Shown: positions 1-13,119, numbered from the stretch's first letter. The stretch is DNA of 64,000 nucleotides from Hemicentrotus pulcherrimus (GCA_003118195.1 BEXV01000820.1:155378-219377), one strand, 5' to 3'. Notes: a model not told the origin generated them from the letters alone. Made by a program: numbers and translations.

Positions 1-163
1 CTACCCCGTTTCAATGATGATCAGCCATGTATGAAGTCCTATGTCTTCTTTGTTTGTTGATAGGGCAGACAGCTAGTGGAACAGATTCGTTTAATAAAAT
101 TGTAGTTGTTTACATAAAATTACTCCAGAGATCTAACAGACCATTTATTTTCCCTCCCTACAG

Positions 164-325
164 TCTCCTGTAGTCCTGTGGAAGATGAAAGCACCAGAGA
201 AGAAGCCTCTCATCAGACGTGAGATCCCCGATGAGGTTCATTCGAAGATCAGGAAGGCTGCTAAGAAACGTGAAGTTAATCCTGTACAAGCTCTCAGTGA
301 ATTCAAGGAGAAAGGCCCATTCTAA
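164..325 (+). CDS. Last coding exon of an unrecognised upstream gene
   Basis: A pyrimidine-rich tract ending in CTACAG gives a good splice acceptor just before 164. From there one frame stays open for 53 codons to a TAA at 323-325. The tail is highly charged: it begins SPVVLWKMKAPEKK, continues with mixed Lys/Arg/Glu through the middle, and ends ALSEFKEKGPF. It has no Cys, no membrane segment and no motif I recognise, so no function is assigned. The pattern of an acceptor, a charged and probably helical tail and a stop, followed by AT-rich sequence lacking further exons, fits a terminal coding exon. The rest of the gene lies left of the window. Being only 54 codons, the exon could in principle be chance, but the acceptor and the coding-like amino-acid composition argue against that. 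Confidence 0.65.
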   Translation, partial: SPVVLWKMKAPEKKPLIRREIPDEVHSKIRKAAKKREVNPVQALSEFKEKGPF

Positions 326-3300
326 GTTACTACAGCACATCTAATCTAAAATCATTATTGATACAAATACATATCTCTCTTTCTACAATGCTACCAAAGG
401 ACAAACTTTTCAGATAGCCTCGCTAGATAAGTGACATTTTCACATAGACTGGTATTCTGCCAATTTAGTGAAACGTAACCTGACTCTTTTCCTTAGAAGA
501 TATCAGGAAATGAGGCTATGTTTAAGGTGATCTCCAAACACCACTTTTATTTTGATGTGAATTAATTTAGGGCTGCTACAGTATCTTCAAATGATGTTAG
601 ATCAAACCCCAAGGTAATGCTGATTACTTACAGACCAGTCAAAGTGTATTTTAAAGGATCTATCAAATAGTTGTTCTGAATCATTGACTAGTTAGTAAAT
701 GAGAACCTGTTTTTTAACCTGCAAAATTATACATTGTAGTCAGATGTCAAACTCTGATGGATATAACTATGAAGAAAAATAAAACACAAAAATGTAGCTT
801 TGGGAATAGGAAATGTACTTATTGTCCAAAAGAGCTCAGCCAAGAGCAATCCTTCTGTTGTTATGACATGTATTCATTATAACTATTACCAGTACTCACA
901 GTCACCTTTTAACTGTACCTAAGCATACAAGAGTACTAAGCATTGATGTAATGCAAAGAAATCCAAACCAAAGTTAATTGCTAAACAAATATTCTTGTGT
1001 TTGATAGTCAGTGGAAGATCAAATGAAAGTGCTTGTTGAATTCAGATGACATAACCCTATGAAGGTTTAGAGAAATGAAGTTTGTCTTTTCCATCAAAAC
1101 ATGTAAAAACCAACAGCCTTATTTAACATATCATACACTGTAAGTTGTTCTGGAGGTGTTGAATATGCAACTTAAGTTAACACAAGGTAGTTTCTAGGCA
1201 GATAAGCATTCTATTTTAGTGTGATAAGGTTATAATTGTACAGCAGTAATTGTATGTAATACTAAAATTCATTCTTAAGAATCCCATTGCACTCATGAAC
1301 ATTCATGCATTTTGCAGTGTTGTAAATGGTATGTTTTATCCTCCAATCCAATCAAGATATTGTTATTTATTTTAGTTAAATGTTTATTTAAAGTGTGTGT
1401 AGTCATTAAGATGAAGGTGATTGAAGCCAATTCATGTAATCCATATAAGATTTAATTCTCTGCATGCATGTATTCATAAATATTAAGAATGCTGTTGGAA
1501 AAGAAAAAAGCTTTGAAAAAATTTAGGTTATTGCTACCTTTTAATTTGACCAATGATGTCAGTTTGTATGATATACTCAGTACTAGAGTAAGCTATGACC
1601 AAACATTATACAGCTTCATAGAAATGCTTGCTTGTTAGTACTAAATCTGTAATTAGTACTTTTGTAATTTCCAAAAAAATTATGTTGTTAAAAGTATCTC
1701 ACAAATGGTTAGTCACTAGAAGGTTACAGTGAACAAGTTTAAACTTTCTAAAACTTCCATTTGCTTGAATTATGCTTGTATTTCAAAGTGAAGGTAAACA
1801 GGCTAAGCATTGCTTGTATGCTGTCAATAATGATAATGGTCATTTATACTGCGCTATACAAAGAAGTACCATTGCACTTACAATGTAAATAACTTAAACA
1901 GACCCCCTCCCCCCCCCACAAAAAAAAAAAATTTAAAAAAAATGCTATTGTTAGAATTGGGCATTGCTTTTTGTTCTTAATTGTTCTAAACATACTTTGG
2001 GCCGCTAGATTATTTGCAAATGAAATCAATGGTATTTGCATACTTCTAGTTCTGCTCAAAAAATGTCTCCAATATATATTACAGTCTACTGAATGATGGA
2101 ATTGAATGCCTACATAATAATATTTAGTGATCAAAGTATTTGTAACGAGTTTCACTCTAGCAATATGAAAGGTTGTGTTTTTATTTCTTTATCAGTTTAG
2201 ATTATGTATATAAGACATAGAATGGAGGGTGCTAATGGTGGAGTTGGATTTGGTAATTATAAATCAGTGTCAAATGAAAAATCAAGTTGTATTTGTGTTA
2301 TTTGGCGTTATGATACGTCTAGATAGTGCCTTCAAGAATATAAGGATACTGTTTCATAATTGATTAGCATTTTAGCCAGAGTATCAAAATGTATCTTTAA
2401 GCCTCCTTCAAATCATTTTTTTTTAAATGTTGATTGAAGTTCTGATGCAGTAAGCTTTTTCTTTTCTTGCAAATCATCGTAATAAAAACAGAAAGATTAT
2501 CTTTTCATAGATATTTGATTGCACATACATTTCATGTCAGAATCACACATGTTGCTTATAATGATAGTCTTGCCATCAAAATGTGATGAATGTGAACATC
2601 TGATGAGAAAGAAAACATAAAGCTTGGTTTTCTGATAGGGTTTATGCTTTACAGTTATAATACGAGCTCATATGTTAAATATTGTTGCAGTTAGTTATAG
2701 TATTTTTTCTGCATAAGAAGAAAAGCTGCTGCAGACTTTGATCTGTTCCACCTCACGTACTTGGTAATGTTTGCTTGGTTGTGAGAAGGTCAAACAATTC
2801 TAAGATAACTGACTGATTGCAGCATAGATCGAGTTTAACATTCATAAATGGTAACATCCTGTATTATTATCATGTTTTAAACAGCTTTTTAATCATTCTT
2901 TGCTTTGTGTGTATGTTTTGCATTCCTTTACACTGAGAGGTTTCATGCTTTAATCAGTGATTTTGATTTTAAAAAGATTGAGTTTGTTGTACATAGACAG
3001 ATGTCCTTATCTAATATTGCATAGTTCTTCCACTACCAGTAGGGTGTTCTTGATAACAAGTTTGATGTGACCACTTTATTTTATCAAAACAATGAATACC
3101 TAGTACATGGATAATATGTTCTGAAATAGTGATAGTTGTAGCATTGAGATTTTAGTGTATTATATGCTGATATTTGTTTCTTATTCTGATATTTATTTAA
3201 GAATTGGTGAGGGTTTGGTCTTATGATATACAACCTAAAGATTTCGTGATTTACCACAAGTTAATTGATTTGTATTCAGTTGTTATGTATTCCTTATTTC

Positions 3301-3400
3301 ATACTCTTTATTTTCTATCTTAAACATAAGGCTTTTTCAATGCTTCTGCTAACAAAATGAATGAAAAAAATAAATGTTTCAAATTGCATAATTTCATATT
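326..3400 (+). other. Putative long 3' UTR of the upstream gene
   Basis: This AT-rich stretch has no supportable exon. It contains several AATAAA-type signals. The most convincing is at 3369-3374, followed about 60 bases later by a T/GT-rich stretch of the kind found downstream of cleavage sites. An earlier AATAAA lies near 776. A homopolymer run of C followed by A lies near 1906-1932. Whether the transcript really runs 3 kb past the stop codon cannot be decided from sequence; a shorter form ending near 800 is equally possible. Confidence 0.35.
3369..3374 (+). terminator. Candidate polyadenylation signal AATAAA
   Basis: A canonical AATAAA hexamer sits in an A-rich context with a T-rich and TTGTTGTTG element about 55-75 bases downstream. 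It is the best placed candidate for the 3' end of the upstream gene before the assembly gap. AATAAA is frequent by chance in AT-rich DNA, so this is tentative. Confidence 0.3.
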
Positions 3401-3892
3401 TGCCACACATGTCTCTCTTTATTTATTTTTTTGTTGTTGATGTATTATTTTTATGATGACCTATATTTATGAGATAATATCAATGCTTGCATCAACACCA
3501 TATGATATTGAAATACAGACGCTGAAACTTATCTTGTAAAAGATGATTACAATTTATGTAAATGAGAAGGAACAAGCATAGGAGAGCTATGAAATATGGT
3601 TTCTGCCACACACACAACAAGCACGCACACAAATGGTGTAATGAATAGACCGGTTTGTAATAGGCCATTTTCGTAATGTAATCAAATTTAATTGTGGCTT
3701 GTCCTATTTAACAACACTAATTGTTTGCAATGTTTTGAAATACAATTATTCTTAACGGGTCAAGAGATAATTTGTAACGAGGCGCTTAATAAAGATTTGT
3801 GCATTCTCTTTGTTTACATTACAAAAATGGCCTAATGGATGTTGCTGCCAAATTCTATATGTGTGGCACCAAAGAGAGAAGGAGAAAGGGGG

Positions 3893-3978
3893 NNNNNNNN
3901 NNNNNNNNNNNNNNNNNNNNNNNNNNNNNNNNNNNNNNNNNNNNNNNNNNNNNNNNNNNNNNNNNNNNNNNNNNNNNN
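3893..3978. other. Assembly gap (86 N)
   Basis: An uninterrupted run of N. The left flank is G-rich (GGAGAAAGGGGG) and the right flank begins CCCTC followed by poly-A, so the gap lies between homopolymer-like runs that commonly break sequencing or assembly. Confidence 1.
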
Positions 3979-4879
3979 CCCTCAAAAAAAAAATATCATA
4001 AAGCCCTATCTTACCATTGATAACATTTCAGGGATTCTCTTGTCGCGGCATGCATAGCTCCCCTGAATATCCCCATCGAAAACCCTTTATCCAAACTTCT
4101 GAGAACATATTGCTTACTTATTGCTTGAGTGTCGGCTTAACCCCACCCCCTAAAAAAAATGAAATAGAAATTTTAAAAAGCCCTCTTTCACTATGAGTAA
4201 CATTTCAGAGAGTTTATTATTTAAAGAAAATCCAACCTTAATAACAAATAGCGCTAAAAGAAAGCAGAAAAGTCAGAGAAGTAGACTGGTGAAAGTTTAA
4301 ACGAAAATGGACAGAAAATAAACCAAAAATTAAGAATATATGACAGTTGTAATCACCGTACGTATGAATACTTCAAATTGGCTGAATCGGTAATGTCACT
4401 GTGGTGTAGTGCCGGACTACTGCCCCATTTCAACACAAAACGATTAAAACGATTTAAAAAAATGTATGACTCGGGAGGGTCCTTTTTTCTATTCATAATG
4501 TACGTTGAGTACTGCCCACTCAAGGGATTATGAACAACTGCAAGTTTATGATATTTGTGTACATGACAAACGGAAAAGTATCCCGTTAACGTCACGATCC
4601 ACTGACCAAATTGCCAAATTGAGAGTCGCATAGCTAGTGATTTCATATCATTCATAACTCTCTCATTTAAAACTCGCCATTACGTTTCTTTTATGTTTCT
4701 GCTTTCACAAATGAGCTTAATACAAGGGTAGGATTGCCCTTTAAGTGTTTAGACTTTATTATTCAAGCGTAGTGGTACCCGATATGATTTAACTATTTCA
4801 TATTTACCATTGTGAATAGTAATAATAATAATAATATCGATAGTAATATGGTGTAGTCAACGAGTGCTAGCAGGCACTG

Positions 4880-5090
4880 ACTGTAAGAACAAAAACTTTG
4901 CTTATATTTGTACGTAATCCTTTTCATTATGATCTCATTGTTTTAATCATTATATGTTATTACTTATTTTGTTTCCTGTAATTTTGATGCTTGCTTTTAC
5001 CATTGTACAAAACATGTAATTCGGCTTTTGAGCCGCGATTGATTGTTTATTGCAATAAACCATGTCTTCTACTACTACTACATATCGTTA
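4880..5090 (+). repeat. Possible retroelement 3' tail
   Basis: The stretch ends in a GC-containing motif, TTTGAGCCGCGATTGATTG, then TTGCAATAAACCATG, then a CTACTACTAC microsatellite. An internal poly(A)-signal-like sequence followed by a short tandem repeat is typical of the 3' end of non-LTR elements in invertebrate genomes. No coding part is visible upstream. The family is not assigned. Confidence 0.3.
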
Positions 5091-8000
5091 GCACCCGGAT
5101 GGTACATCTATTCACAAAGGCTATTTTCATTTTTATGTTTAAATTAGTATAATTCGTTCTTGCTCCTATTTCCAACCATTATTTCAATCTGTGTTTTCAT
5201 ATTTTTCAGATCAAATTACACTACAGACCAAGGTTCTCGTTCTCGCGTTGGCTTATTGAAAGTTATTGGTGTTACAAACAAGAATGAAATTAAAAGGCCT
5301 TTGTTTGCCAGAGTGGAGGGTACAGACTTGAAATTCTATTCATTATTACTATGTCGGGAGAGCTGGTATTCATGTAGTGAGCGTATGCGGCCTATTGAAA
5401 TAGAGCGACACGCGAGCTGAACCGTAAGGGCTTATGTATTGTTGCTTTGTCGGGGAAGGGTTGTTATATAACAAAGAATAAATTCTATTATGAGAAAGGT
5501 ACATAATATTAGAGGTGCATATAAACATACGTAAACGTTTGATATGACATAATCTTGAATTATTTCAGCATTTATTATTCTGCATGTACTTATGTCTGAA
5601 AGCAATGAGGGTCAATAAATGAAATAGAAGTCTTAAGTGTTTCATGGGAAAAGAGGTTTTATCGGGGTTTTATTACCATTGCTTCGGCTACCATAGGTTA
5701 CTTTCGTAACCATACTCAAGTGCCTCGATACATATAACTTAACTTTTCACCTTTTACGAATACATGTACATGTGTATTTTAATAGTCAGAATACAAGCTG
5801 CATAGTATATTGTTTGGAAGGGAAAGCTATAACATTAATTTTGTCCTACCTAGCAACAACTTACTAATGTGTGTAATCTGAATTCTGAATATCGAACTAT
5901 AATTGAATCATTCATTTATTTGTAACAGGTGAATGAACTAATTCGTATCGAGGTGCTTCACGAAGGCATATGCAAAAATGTGGTTATATTACGAAAACGG
6001 CCATAGCAAATGTCGAGTCACTGGAAAAGAGATTGACCCAAATCAATTACTCGGATCCATGTGACTTATTTACAGAATTGCAATAATATGTAAATCATTC
6101 CTTTTTTTATTTCCACGTCATGATACTCATACAATCTTCAAAATACAAACATATACATCGAGATATCTGAAGTGGGGGGATCATAAAAAGCACATAATGG
6201 CTTGTTAAAAATTATTTTCACATAATAAAAATAACTTTGGTATATAATTTACATCAAATCAAGATAACAAAGAAAAAGGGAAGATAAATGATATAAAGCA
6301 AAGAAGGAAAAAACATTGCATAAACATTGTCGTTATAAGTCACAGTATTGGATTAAAATTTAAAAAATTGCTTATAAATATGCTCGTTTAAATTGGTTGA
6401 TTGTCTTACTAAATAGGAAGGTTATTCCATAAAACTGAGCCGCTATAGAAGATGGAAGATTGAGTTATTTGAGATACGAATAAAATGAGGGAAGAATTAT
6501 TTGTGCATTCCTGGTCAGTAGCGGTTCTAAAGGGTGACATACCAAATTTTCTTTTAGAACCGAGCCTGCCCCAAAGGCCATTAATGTAAATAAGGACTTC
6601 AACATTTTATAAGCCGAATAAGCCTTATTAGTATTAGGTTGATTTGCTATGTTTAATTTGTTTATATAACTGCAATTACAATAATACACTGTAATAAATA
6701 AACGATAGTATTGCGCTGCATTGATAATATCTAAATGAATCTTATAACCATAATTATCTGCCACCGGGAGACATTAGGCCTACAGCAAATTTGATGATGA
6801 TAGTGATGATGATGATTTACAACTTTTATTTTGAAGTGTATTTTTGTTTAACAAAGAAAACAAATAAAATAATACTAAGCTGAAAGAATTGTTAAGTATA
6901 CTTTAATTTTCATCCTAGTTATGTTTCACTCAATTATTTAATGGAAATATGTATTGAAATTATGGAAATAAAAACCTCGCTTGAGGATAAGAGAAATAAC
7001 AAATATTTTTGTTTCAAAAAATAAATATATGTATTCAGAGTGGATTAACAGTTACTTTAGATGTTGTTGCCTTTATTGCCAAGAGCAATGAAGAGAAGGC
7101 CAGGCCGGCATCTTTTGTTTAATCTTAAATACGATTGAACAAAGGGTGATCGTCGGTTTTGGGGAAAGCGTTATTTATTACCAATTTTTGAGGGGTTATT
7201 TCCACAGGTGCATTTCATGTATGTTATGAACTGGCATATCCATGTCAACATTAAACAGAAATGTTTATATAAAATATTTGAAAAGTAATTTGATATCATC
7301 TCATTTATATTCCTAAAGAGGTTTATGATAATACGTAATTTCTTGTTATTTCTGTTAACAAATTTTGTACATTTGTACTATTATGTATTTTTTAAAACTA
7401 TATTTTTGCGATTATCATTTTGATTTTCATTATCCTTTGTATTCATCCAATTAAAGTGAGTTTGAATTTGATTGATAATTTGTCAATAACTCTATGTTAC
7501 GATGATCATGGGGTAACGTCCTGACGGAAATAAGGGTACATGTACAAATTTTGGTCAAAATTGATCATCTAATTGTTTTCATCGGTTGGATATCTTGTGG
7601 TTCTGAACCTTTTTGACTACAAGATTACCATCATAAAATATTGAACATTATAGCCTAACCTTCAACACCCCCCCCCAAAAAAAAAAAAACAACGACAACA
7701 GATAAATAGCCCACATGGAAACATGTCTGCCAACATAATTCAATGGATAGTTGAAATCATTCACGCAACTCTCAACGCTAAATTGTAAAGTTATGAAATT
7801 AGGCCTATGAATAAAACCTGACTTGTTGATTATTCTATGACCACTACTCCTAATCAATAAGAACATCTGTCAAAATAAGCCTAACGATATAATAGCTGCT
7901 ACATGCATACATGTTTGCCGGTTCATAACACTTGACAATCCTATTTTGTTTAATATTGAGAATATAGCTCTTCAAACTGGATAAACCAGTGTAATTAGTT

Positions 8001-8584
8001 GCATTATCATTATGATGATTATGATGATTACAAGTCATGTATCCCAAATGTTTTACATCAATAATACATTTCCCCCGTTCGTGCACTTGGCTATAGACAG
8101 GGACTGTTTCATGATTTTTTTTTTGTAGTTCATGATAGATTATGATGTGATTCGAAATAAAAAAAATCCTAAATAGTTTAAAATTGAAAAAAAAAAACCC
8201 AAGAAGCATCGAAATCTTAAATCACGATCTATGTATGATCAACGTTAAAGAACATTTTATTTGTATCGCTAATTAAGAGTTGTGTTTTAGTTTGTTTCAT
8301 TTTTCTCTTTTAAAATTTATTTTTTATTTGTTGATTAATTTTGTTTTAAGCCATCATTAACAAGATGATTTCATTGTTAGAGATATCAGACTTGATTAAC
8401 TAACTTGATCGTTTTTTTTTAAGGTGATTGTCTGTTATGTACACCTTTTTATATAATCGTTCAAATCATAAAAACCCCATGAAACAATTTTCCTGAATTC
8501 ATTTCAATAGATGAATTTACAAATTACTTTCGATTTGTCGCCTCGGATGGCAATTCACCGTTTGATTATACATCACATCACTAA

Positions 8585-8900
8585 TTGGCCATCATCCGCA
8601 CCACACCATATACCACTAATACTACCACCAACACATCAGCACCAACAATATATAGCTGCTACAACTCTCCATCAAAACCCATAATTCCCACCACCACCAT
8701 ACCACCACCACCACCATCATCACAAAAACGGACGCCACTAATATACACGATCATAACACCACCACCACAAGACCATAACAGCACCACTGATACAAAAATT
8801 ACGCTACTATACCTCATTGCTATCTTAATTACCATTATCATCATCGGCATCACCACCACCACCATCATCACCATCTTCATCGCCATCATCACCTTCTTTT
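8585..8900. repeat. ACC/CAC-rich low-complexity tract
   Basis: Imperfect ACC, CAC, ATC and CAT triplets make up most of this stretch. It creates long open frames on both strands (Thr/Ile/Pro-rich on +, Met/Val/Gly-rich on -) purely through composition. It is a degenerate trinucleotide microsatellite, not a gene. Confidence 0.75.
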
Positions 8901-9059
8901 CCCCCAAAATAGTCTTCATCGTTATTCTCAATTTTATTTGCCGAAATCATCACGTTCCTCGATCGTATCCTTTCTTGCATAACCCCCATTGTTTTCCCTT
9001 GTTGGCCACTACGTAATTACATATAGCCTCTTCAAGTCATTATCTACCCATGATAAAAA

Positions 9060-10285
9060 CATTAACAATCACAAGGCCCGATCAGAGCTCTTCTAAATAT
9101 TTCAATACCTTTCAGACCTAATACCACCCACCTCTTGTCACAGCAACTCATTAGCAGCGCAAAACTATCCCATCGTTCGAGTGTCCTTAGGATAACGCCC
9201 AGCCTGGATATCATTAACCTCCAATTCACGCTCGCAACGCATCTTATTTTTCTTCCAGAGCTTTAATATTCAAACCCTATCAGTTCATCAGCATTATCTA
9301 AGTCCTCATACATCAGCTCCGACAGTGCGCATCCCGCGTCACCACCGTATGGTATCTTTACCGCCTGCCCCGCCTTTCTTCGCCAGTCTCCAAGGAAACT
9401 GCATCCATTCTTTACGATCATCTACCTGGCATGCATGCACGCTGTAAAGCAAGTTGGGGCCGAAATACCAGCATAATATTCATCTCCTGCTGCGCGCCAA
9501 GGAAAACTCAGAGTAGTAATTTATGTTAGTTGTATGATAAAAAGAAAACACATTGGGCCTGTGAAACTGCCAATTACTCTAACTAAACCCGAAGTTGAAA
9601 CTTCAAGCTATGTGAATATTATTGCATGTCAGAGAGGAAGCGGGAGAATTGTTTTATTTTCGCACCAAATTTGAGTCATTATTTGGGTGACTATAGTGTC
9701 CGCTTACACACTGCTGTAAAAATTGGCAGCCTCCGACTTGTATCCTGGAAGCGGCCTCGCTTTAGTCCAGCCGGTAAGTTTATGATTCTTCGCTACACAC
9801 ATGATCGAACTACTTCCATTGAGTTAGTACACATTCAACCGTACACCCCAACATAACACACAAAGTCTCGGCACACCAGTCTTTCTTTTATTGGTGTACG
9901 ATTCTTCCACTTGTGACCCCGTCCGTAACGCGAAGTACCACGGCGAAATATTCATGAACTTGCCCTAAAGGAGTCACGGCTTACGACCTACCGTTGAAGG
10001 ATTCGAATCGAATGGACGGGCGTGTTCTCAAAGAGTAAGGAAATAATTTTGGAGAATTGCTTGAGAGTTTGTGATAAACTAACGTGGGATTTTTTTCACA
10101 CAAGGTTCTTTCTTTTTAGCAGGCCACCACACAATTCGCGAGTCGTCCACGTACGCAGTGTGTACACCACATAACCAGCCACCGCGAGAAATCCAGACAG
10201 TGCCATCTATTTGAAAAACGGCCGCGGCTAGTAACTTCGTTGTGCGATTCACTGTGTGTCTTTGTTTGGCCAGATTCCTCGAAAG
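9060..10285 (+). promoter_or_regulatory. ctbp: Candidate promoter and 5' UTR region of ctbp
   Basis: This block has visibly more CpG and GC than its surroundings, with CGCG, CCGCGG and ACGT motifs. It ends at a strong splice donor, GAAAG|GTGAGT at 10285/10286. A second good donor, CCG|GTAAGT, lies at 9773/9774. A pyrimidine-rich tract ending TTTTTAG near 10120 could be an acceptor for a noncoding exon of about 165 bases. The first coding exon of ctbp begins with a splice acceptor at 19270, so at least one upstream noncoding exon must exist, and this is the best candidate within 10 kb. There is no clear TATA box. Transcript data would decide. Confidence 0.4.
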
Positions 10286-11337
10286 GTGAGTTCGTTTAAT
10301 TTTACAATTTTCATTCTAATTTTGACAATTCACATGATTTGAGCATCTTTTATTCACATTTTAAGACACATATAGTGACCAGAAAGTTCGTTTTCAAGGA
10401 TTCTTTTCGTGATTTTGATGCCACTGTCACTATTTTTTTGATATTCCAAGATATTAATATTTTGGCGGAAGATCAAATGCAACACGCTCTCCCTCTTTCG
10501 CTCACGGTATGCGAGGAGTGTATTTTCCAAATGAATATTGATAATGTGTATGTGTACTATACTACCACGTCTTGAAACCTCGCATGCGTGCACTTAAACT
10601 TATAAATGGTCTTGGGGGAACTGTTACTCATAATATGTAGTTTATGGATTTTGTAATTAATTGTTTAACTTGGTAAAATGCACATGATTGATTGTTGTAT
10701 TTTTTGCTTTAAAAAAAAGAAGAGAATTGTATGAAGACAGGTTGTTTCAGTTACTCTACTGTACAAATCATAACCTGTACATCTTGCATATAGGCCTACT
10801 AGTACATGTACATGATGTACATTGCAATTCAACTGTTATTCAAAATCTTAGAAATGAATACAGCTACATGTAGTTTACAACTTCGTGTGAACTTTGTTTC
10901 AATTTTGGTGTGGTATAATAGTAAACCGGGTACACAGTATTTCAATCTTTTTTTCTTTCTTTTATAATGAAACATGGCTCGACATCTCTGGCCTGGTATA
11001 AAGTAAAAATAAGCTACAATGTATTTACATGAAATGATGAGAAGTATTGAAAATATTGTTGTTACTAGTGAGATTGGCATACTGGTGTTACACAACCAGA
11101 CCAAAGTATGGAATATTGACCTCAGTCCTCAACATGGTAAAGTAATGTAAAATATTAACTACCGGTACAGTACGACTTTGGGTATGCATTTCTTCAAATT
11201 TTAAGCAGTTGAAACTAAATTTTTGTTGAGAGAAAAATGAATTACAGGTGAAAGGTGAAAATATTGTTGGTAGTTGTACAATACCGGTAATCGATCAACT
11301 CCCATGATTTTTCGCATTGGTGGATGGACTAGATTAA

Positions 11338-11635
11338 TAGGAGGTGAGTTGGCTCAGTCAGTAAATTGTCTGCCTGTCGAACCAAAGATCTCAGGTTCAA
11401 ATCCCACCAAGGCGGATGACTGAAGCCTGCGTTGAGTGTTAACGTGCCCCTCCCCTAATTTCATAGCTATGCTACATGTAAGTTGAAAACACTCTGTTCC
11501 TCGAATAGGACATTTAATGGAGTCGATACCCATGAACGTTAAGAACCCACTGCACTATAAGAGTAGGAGGAAACCCCGGTGTAGTGGTTCACCTGCACAC
11601 CCCAGTAACCTTGGCAATATATCCTAATTTATGGA
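11338..11635 (+). mobile_element. tRNA-derived SINE
   Basis: The 5' part resembles an RNA polymerase III promoter from a tRNA: an A-box-like GGCTCAGTCAGT near 11351 and a B-box GGTTCAAATCC at 11394-11404, about 40 bases apart. A roughly 230-base unrelated body follows, as in tRNA-derived SINEs. The tRNA-like part does not fold into an intact tRNA. The 3' boundary is approximate, and no target-site duplication was identified. Confidence 0.6.
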
Positions 11636-12093
11636 TCCTGTCAAGTATCGACATAGAAGTAGAAGTAGACAAAAAATAAGAACAGAAGTAGAAATAACCA
11701 GAAGTTTTTGAGAATTGGAAGTTTGTGTGATGACACTTCAATAGTATTCCTGAAACTTTGGTAAAAGTAAAACCTAGGGCATATATGTGTATTGTATAAA
11801 AACCATTCCAAGATGTAAACTAAAGAAATTATAGAGAATGGTAAAGTAAAAAGTTTTGTTATTGCAGTGAAATTCATTGCAATATGCATAGGTTATCCCA
11901 TTGACTAAATGTTATCCTGTTCAATAAATCCTGCTTTCTATTTACAGGTTGTCCTTGAGCATCTTTGTTGGGAATGACCTTGAACTTTACCTCTATGGTA
12001 ATCAATTTTTGTGATTTACAAAAAAAAAATTATTGTTAGGATGAATAACAGTGAACTATTACCACCTTGATATGTTGTATGTAACAACTAAAT

Positions 12094-12474
12094 GTACATG
12101 ACTACATGTACATGTACATGTACATGTACCGTGTGAACACAATTTATTCCTCACATGTACACAGTTTGTGAAGTAGTACAAAAGAGAAAAGAAAAAAATC
12201 TTAAAGAAGTTGTTTTGGCATTTTTCTTGTGGACAATGATTCCTGATCACAAAAAAATTCCTATCAATTTGCCTCAAATGGACCATGGAAATAATTAAGA
12301 ATGAGTCTCTCTGGTATGGCTTCTTTGATGCATTTCCATCCTGTTGAATGGGTTTGGTGTTCCATGATTTTGCTTTAAATAGAATTAATGATGATCCATG
12401 AATAGAATCAGATTGAGATTATATTGCACAACCTCACTCAAACATTAGAATGTATAATAACAATAATAATATTG
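12094..12474. repeat. Tandem duplication, copy 1 (381 bases)
   Basis: Starts with GTACATGACTACATGTACAT and ends with a run of AATAAT followed by ATTG. It is nearly identical to 12476-12850. I see only two single-base differences (GAAGTAG versus GTAGTAG, and AAGAATGAG versus AAGACTGAG) plus one extra ACATGT unit in this copy. A single N separates the copies, which suggests an assembly join rather than an old duplication. Confidence 0.9.
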
Positions 12475-12475
12475 N
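12475..12475. other. Single N at a duplication junction
   Basis: One ambiguous base lies exactly between two nearly identical copies of about 380 bases. That is the signature expected where two overlapping or allelic contigs were abutted. Confidence 0.95.
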
Positions 12476-12850
12476 GTACATGACTACATGTACATGTACA
12501 TGTACCGTGTGAACACAATTTATTCCTCACATGTACACAGTTTGTGTAGTAGTACAAAAGAGAAAAGAAAAAAATCTTAAAGAAGTTGTTTTGGCATTTT
12601 TCTTGTGGACAATGATTCCTGATCACAAAAAAATTCCTATCAATTTGCCTCAAATGGACCATGGAAATAATTAAGACTGAGTCTCTCTGGTATGGCTTCT
12701 TTGATGCATTTCCATCCTGTTGAATGGGTTTGGTGTTCCATGATTTTGCTTTAAATAGAATTAATGATGATCCATGAATAGAATCAGATTGAGATTATAT
12801 TGCACAACCTCACTCAAACATTAGAATGTATAATAACAATAATAATATTG
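12476..12850. repeat. Tandem duplication, copy 2 (375 bases)
   Basis: Second copy of the 12094-12474 unit, six bases shorter because it has one ACATGT unit fewer. It ends in the same AATAATATTG and then continues into the tail of a reverse-oriented SINE. Confidence 0.9.
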
Positions 12851-13119
12851 GGTTCTTGTATAGAGCTCGTATCTGTCAGATTTGATCCTCCTGGCGCTCC
12901 TGATAATTACCCTGGCTTTAGCATGGCTGCCATACGGCGCTCTAGCATTTGAAGGAATTAGTTCATGCCAGGTACCCATTTACATCACCTAATTTGACTG
13001 TGGCAAATGTAGATCAATGTCTTGCCAAAGGACATAAGTGCCGCAGCAGGACTTGAACTGTGGACCTTACAATGTATGCTCCACAGTCCGTTGATGTGTC
13101 CACTTGACCACAACACCTC
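12851..13119 (-). mobile_element. tRNA-derived SINE, minus strand
   Basis: Read on the minus strand, this begins with a tRNA-like head: A-box TGGTCAAGTGGA (13099-13110) and B-box AGTTCAAGTCC (13049-13059). The body contains TCCTTTGGCAAGACA and a 3' end that runs into AAT-rich repeats. The same body motif follows the tRNA-like head of the SINE near 27241, so the two are probably one family. The copy is degenerate. Confidence 0.6.

Larger units (their letters stand above)
3979..9059. other. Intergenic, no gene seen
   Basis: AT-rich DNA between the upstream gene and the candidate 5' end of the CtBP gene. The short ORFs here have no recognisable domain and no coding character. Notable contents are a possible retroelement tail (about 4880-5090), a C-run/A-run tract near 7666-7690 and an ACC/CAC-rich low-complexity tract (8585-8900). 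I see no RNA gene. Confidence 0.5.

Noticed and set aside
158..340. 60-codon minus-strand frame
   Set aside because: Shadow of the + strand terminal exon at 164-325, which has a proper acceptor and stop.
4353..4655. 100-codon minus-strand frame
   Set aside because: No domain or conserved motif recognised and no splice support; may be repeat-derived, not a gene I can defend.
8585..9016. Open frames of 143 codons (+) and 90 codons (-)
   Set aside because: Produced by ACC/CAC triplet low complexity; both strands are open in parallel and no domain or codon structure is present.
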